A DNA stretch of 64,000 nt from Lonicera japonica (Eukaryota > Streptophyta > Magnoliopsida > Dipsacales > Caprifoliaceae): assembly GCA_021464415.1 (NCBI GenBank), contig CM038464.1:1488001-1552000 (forward strand). The letters are read 5' to 3'. Shown here in pieces: positions 59,051 to 64,000 of the stretch. Below the pieces are notes generated by a model, which worked only from the letters and a program-made list of their open reading frames with translations, made no database searches and was not told where the DNA came from. The translations under genes were made by a program, and so were the position numbers. How positions within the stretch are numbered: the stretch's first letter is position 1; each line of letters begins with the position of its first letter.

Positions 59051-61864
59051 TATCCCTAATTATGGTGATCACAAAAGATCCTTTTTTTATTTTAAAAATA
59101 ATTAAAGTACTAGAAATAAAACACACGTTATAATAATGGTAATTCAAAAATCTATTTTAATTCGGAACGAATAATTAAAAATTAACTATAATTAAATGAA
59201 GAACATTATGTCCATGGCGGTTTCATCCCTCCTATTTGGGAGCGAATTTAGCCAATACTAATTAAAGAATACATTAAAATAAAATAATAATTCATCATTA
59301 AAATTAAAATTAAAATATTTAAATACAAACTATGAAAAAATAAAAATAAAATTAGAAAGTGTCCTTATTTATGAAGCTCAAATTGGCGTGTACCACACGG
59401 CTTTAAACTATCCATTTATTCAACTTCAATACTATGGCCTCACACGTCTTTAACTTCGATACTTTGGCTTCACGGCAACTAGTATATGAAGGGATATGAT
59501 ATGTGGGAATTTTTTCTCTCTATAACTCTCTAATAATATTTATATTATATATATATATATATATATATATTGTGTATATATCTTTATTATTTTAGATCTA
59601 GATAATGGGTCTATATATATGAATAAGAGATAGAAGTTTAAAAGGTTTAGAAAATTATAATTGTAAAATAAATAACAAATATGAGTTCAATTATGATTTT
59701 AATTATAATTAATAAAGAGAAAAATGAGTTATATTTGAATTAGGATAGAATATAGAATTGGAATATCCGCACCCTTTCTTCCTTTCTAGTACTTAATTGA
59801 CTTTTTCAACATTTTAAAACTTTTTATCACAATTTACTTATTCTCTACAAAAAAAAAAATATTATTTCTCCAAAATTTAAGCATTAATTATATACTAACA
59901 AAACATTATTTGTGGGTTAAAATAACAATTTTTTGCACTTATTAGTTATCCGGTAAAATTTGTGGATAGAATTTGCCGTGCCGTGTAACACTACTCTCTT
60001 TGTCCCATTAAGTCTATATAAACAAATAGTGCTAATTGAGCCCAACGTAAGTTTAGTTTTGTTATTTACTTGTTTTATATGAGCTTAGTAGTTGGGATAA
60101 ACTATCGTGGGTTGTGCTAATTGAACTTTCATCCCTGAATCTATTGTTATATTTTTATGATGAATTTTGTGATTTAAATTTATAAGTTATACACATAAGT
60201 ATATAATAGTGTTATTGGGAATCATCCTTTGAATTGATTAGGTTTTGAAAGATGTATGAGATTCTAGAAAAATGTTGGATTGATAGTTTTGTTATATCAT
60301 ATATGAATAGATTTTGCATGAATACCACTGGAAATTTAGAATTGAGAGCTTTGGATAGAAGCAACACTAACATTGGTCATATTATAGATATTAATAATCG
60401 ATACCTTCAAATAAACCAAATTTACCGACCATATTGGTGTATTAGCGATTCTACCTATTCAGTTAACAAACCGACCAACTTGGTTTGATTATCGAATTGT
60501 GGCCATTCCTAATTATACCAAGTGTCCTAAATGGAAAATATAAAATAAAGGGTGTCCTTAAATAGACCTTGAATATAATTTTTATCACTCCTATAAAAGT
60601 AAAAGCCCAAAATAAATGAATTTTTTTTTTGATCTTTCTTCTCACCCCAATTTATCGCTTCGCCAAAAATCGCTGTCTATTTTTTAGAAGCTTTTAAATT
60701 AAATCAACTCACAAAAAGTGTTATTTCATCCCCTAGTTATCCCTCTAATTCATTTAGGGTGTTAGTAAAAGCACTCAAGAAATTCAATTTAAACCATTTT
60801 TAGGCACCTACATCTTAATTTTAAGTTCGTAAGAACACACGTACAGTTTGGTCACAGGCTTAAAATAAAACATTATAGTTGTGACAAAAATTTGGTCACT
60901 AAAGCTCGTAACTAAAAATTAATCTTTTTCTAAAATTAGAGTTTAATGCAAAAATGTCATTAGAATTAATAAATTTGTACTTTATTTTTATCTTATTTCA
61001 TCTAAAATAATGCCTCCATATTCAGACTTTATCAACTGCAAAGGGGACATTTCCAAAATCTAGCTCTTATATATTCCATATTGCATAAGAGATTGTTGGC
61101 TGTTCAATATATAACAAGTGTTTAATTCTTTTTGCAATGCTAAAGGAGGTAAATCATTATTTTTAATCCTATAGCTTTTGTTTTTCACATTAAGTAAATC
61201 CACTAATTTTGGAGTCTGTGAGATAACAGAAAATACATAACAAAAATACGACTAATGCACAACCAAATCCAATAGCAAAATCAAACACAAACCCATACAA
61301 TTAAATTGGTCGGGAAAATTGATCAAATGCTTTATGTGCATTGTTTATGTGCTCTTGCATACTTTATTATCATACACTTAAATAGGCTATAAATATTATA
61401 CTCCAATACACTTAAACCTAACAGCAAAATCAAACACATACAAAGCACAAAGCACTATGAATATATACATGATAACACACACACACACACACATATATAA
61501 TGTAAAGAAGTAAAGAATAGTGTTTTGCCTTGTCTTGAAGTTGTGTTAAATTAACGAAAAAGAGACACAAAAAGATGTTGATGAAGTAAAGAGAGAAAAT
61601 AGTGATTTGAATTGAGATATTATGATGCATTTGAAACACGTATCCTAACTATATAGATTACCCTTTTTTATAAAAAAGGTGTTTAAATTGAAATATTAAT
61701 GTGCTTTTACCAACACCCATTCATTTACTATCACCGATATATTTAGCAAAAGCGAAACAAGTTAAATTAATATATATCTTTCACGTGCAATAAGCCATCT
61801 ACTAATAAATTGTTCCAACCATTATTTATTTAACCCTATTATTCTCTCTTTATCTCATTTTTGT

Positions 61865-62044
61865 TGTAGGAACAATTCTACTCAACCTTTCATTAGATGA
61901 GCTCTTTAGATAGGGCACAAATACAATAGTAAATAGAGTTTATAAGGAAGCCCATTATGGCCCATAATACACAATTTACACAGTAAAATCCATAATACAT
62001 ATTCTATCTAGACGATGGCACACTATGTGTAATTTCCTTAAACA
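61865..62044 (-). repeat. Candidate copia 3' LTR, about 180 bp
   Basis: On the minus strand it begins TGTTTAAGG just after the purine tract AAGGAGGAA (62053-62045) and may end at CTACA (61865). The partner LTR is outside the window, so the far end is a guess from the TG...CA rule. Confidence 0.55.
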
Positions 62045-62086
62045 TTCCTCCTTGTGCTAAGTCGGAGATAGAATGGTACATGTCTT

Positions 62087-62500
62087 GTTACCTCGTTAAA
62101 ACTTTGTCAAGTAACAAAAACCCTGTGGGAAAAAATAATCTTGATCGAAGGAAAAAGAGTACAACATTATGACAATCATGATAGATTTCCTCCGTTAAGT
62201 CTATACTTCTACTTGATCTTTACTTTGATCAATAGAAATTTCACATATCGTTACCTCATTAAAAATTTTACCAAGTAACAAAATCCAGTGGGAAAAATAA
62301 ACCTTGGTTTAAGAAAAAGATTATAACGTAATGTCGCGTGGATATTAGACTCCCCCTCAAGTCTACACCTCCCCTCTGATATTTACATTAATCAAGGAAT
62401 TTGAAAATCTTATGCATGTATCGTTGCCTTGTTAAAAACCTTACTAAGTAACAAAATCCAGTGGGAAAAATAAACCTTGGTCTAAGGAAAAGAGTACAAC
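62087..62500 (-). repeat. Threefold repeat in the copia 3' region
   Basis: Three copies (62087-62166, 62238-62319, 62419-62500) share GTTACCTCGTTAAAA, CAAGTAACAAAA and GTGGGAAAAA with a spacing of 150-180 bp. They lie between pol and the LTR and are non-coding. Confidence 0.85.
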
Positions 62501-62614
62501 GTATGTGCGAAAATTTCATTATATTTCACATATTCCCTTGATCATTACTTTGATCACGAAAGTTGGGAAAGCCTAAACACCATTATGTTTTTCACATACT
62601 TTTCAAATATGGCC

Positions 62615-64000
62615 TTAAGGAAAGACTAGTTTGCCATATCTCCGTAGAGCTTTGTTTGGGTCAGAGAGATACCCAACACCAACAAAATCAATCAAGATTT
62701 TATTTGGGATTTCAATATAGGGGGTGGTTATTTCAGCATCATCATTTACTTTAGATATTACTGTCATATACACTTTTTCCTCTCTGTAGGGAAAGAACAA
62801 TCTCAAGCCAATGGTTCTTTTTAGGCGTTCAATTATGCTGCGTTGGCGCTAAGCTAAATCTAGCTAACAAGTTCAATGCGAATGTTATGTCTGGTCGAGT
62901 ATGTTGTGTTAATTGCAATAATGCGCATACTGCATTTAGATAAGAAGTTTCATCTTCCATCTCCCAACATATTTTCATAATCTTACTTTGTACGAAATTG
63001 ATCTTTCCTTTTATCTAAACTTCGACCGACTATGGGAGTGCTAGTAGAATGCGTTTTGTCCAGGTTAAATTGCATGATTATCTTTTGAATATACGCAGAC
63101 TAGTGGATTAGTATTCCACAAGCTCAATATTCTAGATTTAGATCTAAACAAAATTCAAGCTTTCCCAAGATTCTTTATCTCAAATTTGAATTTCAAGTAA
63201 CTTGCGGTTTCTCTTAGTTTATCAAGAGTACCTATATGTTTATATCATCAATATGTACAATTACAATTGAAAATCCATAACTTATTTTCTTTATGAATAC
63301 GCAGCGGCATAATTCATCATTCTTATATCCCTTCCCAATCAAGTAGTCACTTAGATGGGTATACTACATCCGTCCGAATTATTTTAATTTGTAAAATGAG
63401 CGTTTCAACCTAATTGCAAATGCACTCCGTGGTTTAGAGTCACTTGACTTGGGTAATGTAAGGCCATCAGGTACTTTCATATATATCTCTGAATCAAGAT
63501 CCTCTTAGAGATATGTAGTAACCACATCCATGAGATGCATTTTCAGTCCTTCGGAACCTACCAAGCTAACTAAGTTGCAGAATGCTATAATGTTTAGGCA
63601 ATTCCAGAGCGTCCGTGGGAAACCTTGCGCCACAAAGTGAGCATTTTACTTTAGAACTTCTTTTTTCTCATTTACGCTTTGTGGCAAATAATTGTTTATA
63701 TCCTACAAGCTTTACACTTGGCGCGGTTAGCACTACCGGACCAAATAACTGTCTCTTTGCCAGAGAATTTAATTCTATCTAGATTGCTTGTTTTCATTTA
63801 GGCCAATTTTGCCCTTTGTTGATATTTTGCAACAGAGCGAAGTTCGACATCATCGTGCTCTTTGATTCCTTGAGCAACAGTATATCATTAATGCATCAAT
63901 TAACTCATATGCCATCTCTTAATCCATTGAGATTTATTTATTCTCTATAATCATTTATAACTTCGAGGCGTCCCCTAGTATTAATTCATGGACATAAGTA
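62615..64000 (-). pseudogene. Copia pol remnant (RT and RNase H)
   Basis: On the minus strand, 63545-63215 encodes RT pieces: MHLMDVVTTYL, SEIYMKVPDGL, KGYKNDELCRCVFIKK, and HIDDINI in place of the usual YVDD-type active site. Around 62910-62840, QLTQHTRPDITFALNLLAR matches the copia RT/RNase H linker. At 62700-62630, VGYLSDPNKA with a downstream Gly-Lys-Leu segment resembles the RNase H GYADAGYLSDP region. Stops and frame changes are frequent, so it is not functional. Confidence 0.8.

Larger units (their letters stand above)
53776..61864. other. AT-rich spacer with MITEs
   Basis: No gene is supported. Small elements inside are listed separately (54531, 56493, 58318). A TA microsatellite lies at about 59545-59575 and a CA run at about 61475-61492. 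Other frames are short and AT-driven. Confidence 0.6.
61865..64000 (-). mobile_element. Ty1/copia retrotransposon, decayed, 3' portion (5' part beyond window)
   Basis: Reading the minus strand from the right edge: RT remnants, RNase H remnants, a non-coding stretch with a threefold repeat, a purine tract, then a short LTR. The 5' part lies past 64000. Many stops and frame changes indicate an old copy. Confidence 0.8.

Noticed and set aside
60252..60488. 78-residue plus-strand frame in the spacer
   Set aside because: AT-rich, no homology recognised, no promoter or splice context.

Overview
This is a plant nuclear DNA window, most likely from a eudicot: introns are short and AT-rich, LTR retrotransposons, MITEs, tRNA-derived SINEs and a Mutator-like element are present, and the one host gene matches plant SEC8 exon by exon. 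By eye I support one host gene; nearly everything else is transposable element or AT-rich spacer.

Layout. (1) 1-17.3 kb: minus-strand gene for exocyst subunit SEC8. Nineteen coding exons can be chained in frame (2516 nt, 838 codons plus 2 nt); the 3' part runs off the left edge. Its introns carry a SINE, a TRIM element, two copies of a dispersed repeat, long poly-C tracts (poly-G in the transcript) and three apparent GC-AG introns. (2) 17.3-20.5 kb: 5' UTR and promoter, then AT-rich spacer with a degenerate repeat array. (3) 20,479-31,696: an 11.2-kb Mutator-like element (MULE) with matching terminal sequences and an 8-bp target duplication. It holds a plus-strand plant-mobile-domain (PMD) gene, a convergent minus-strand transposase-OTU protease gene, a captured peroxidase exon, and a 124-bp palindromic tandem array between the gene ends. 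(4) 31.7-35.7 kb: AT-rich spacer with small duplications. (5) 35,738-53,770: an 18.0-kb Ty3/gypsy retrotransposon of the Tat type (two RNase H domains, large LTRs). It has gag-pol on the plus strand and, between pol and the 3' LTR, two genes on the opposite strand: a two-exon DUF7745-like gene and a five-exon PMD-like gene. (6) 53.8-61.9 kb: AT-rich spacer with three MITE or foldback elements. (7) 61.9-64 kb: the 3' end of a decayed minus-strand Ty1/copia element.

How it fits together. The most striking signal is in the Tat element. The perfect 12-bp palindrome TGTCGCGCGACA occurs 15 times, always just upstream of a TATA box: in the U3 of both LTRs and in front of each antisense gene. This looks like an element-internal regulon in which the sense genome and two antisense accessory genes share one cis-element. 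A 9-bp spacer between two of these palindromes is exactly inverted between the two LTRs. PMD-type genes occur in two unrelated element classes only about 20 kb apart. Gag apart, the coding regions of all these elements carry in-frame stops or single-base frameshifts, so these copies are relics; the regulatory palindromes are better preserved than the genes.
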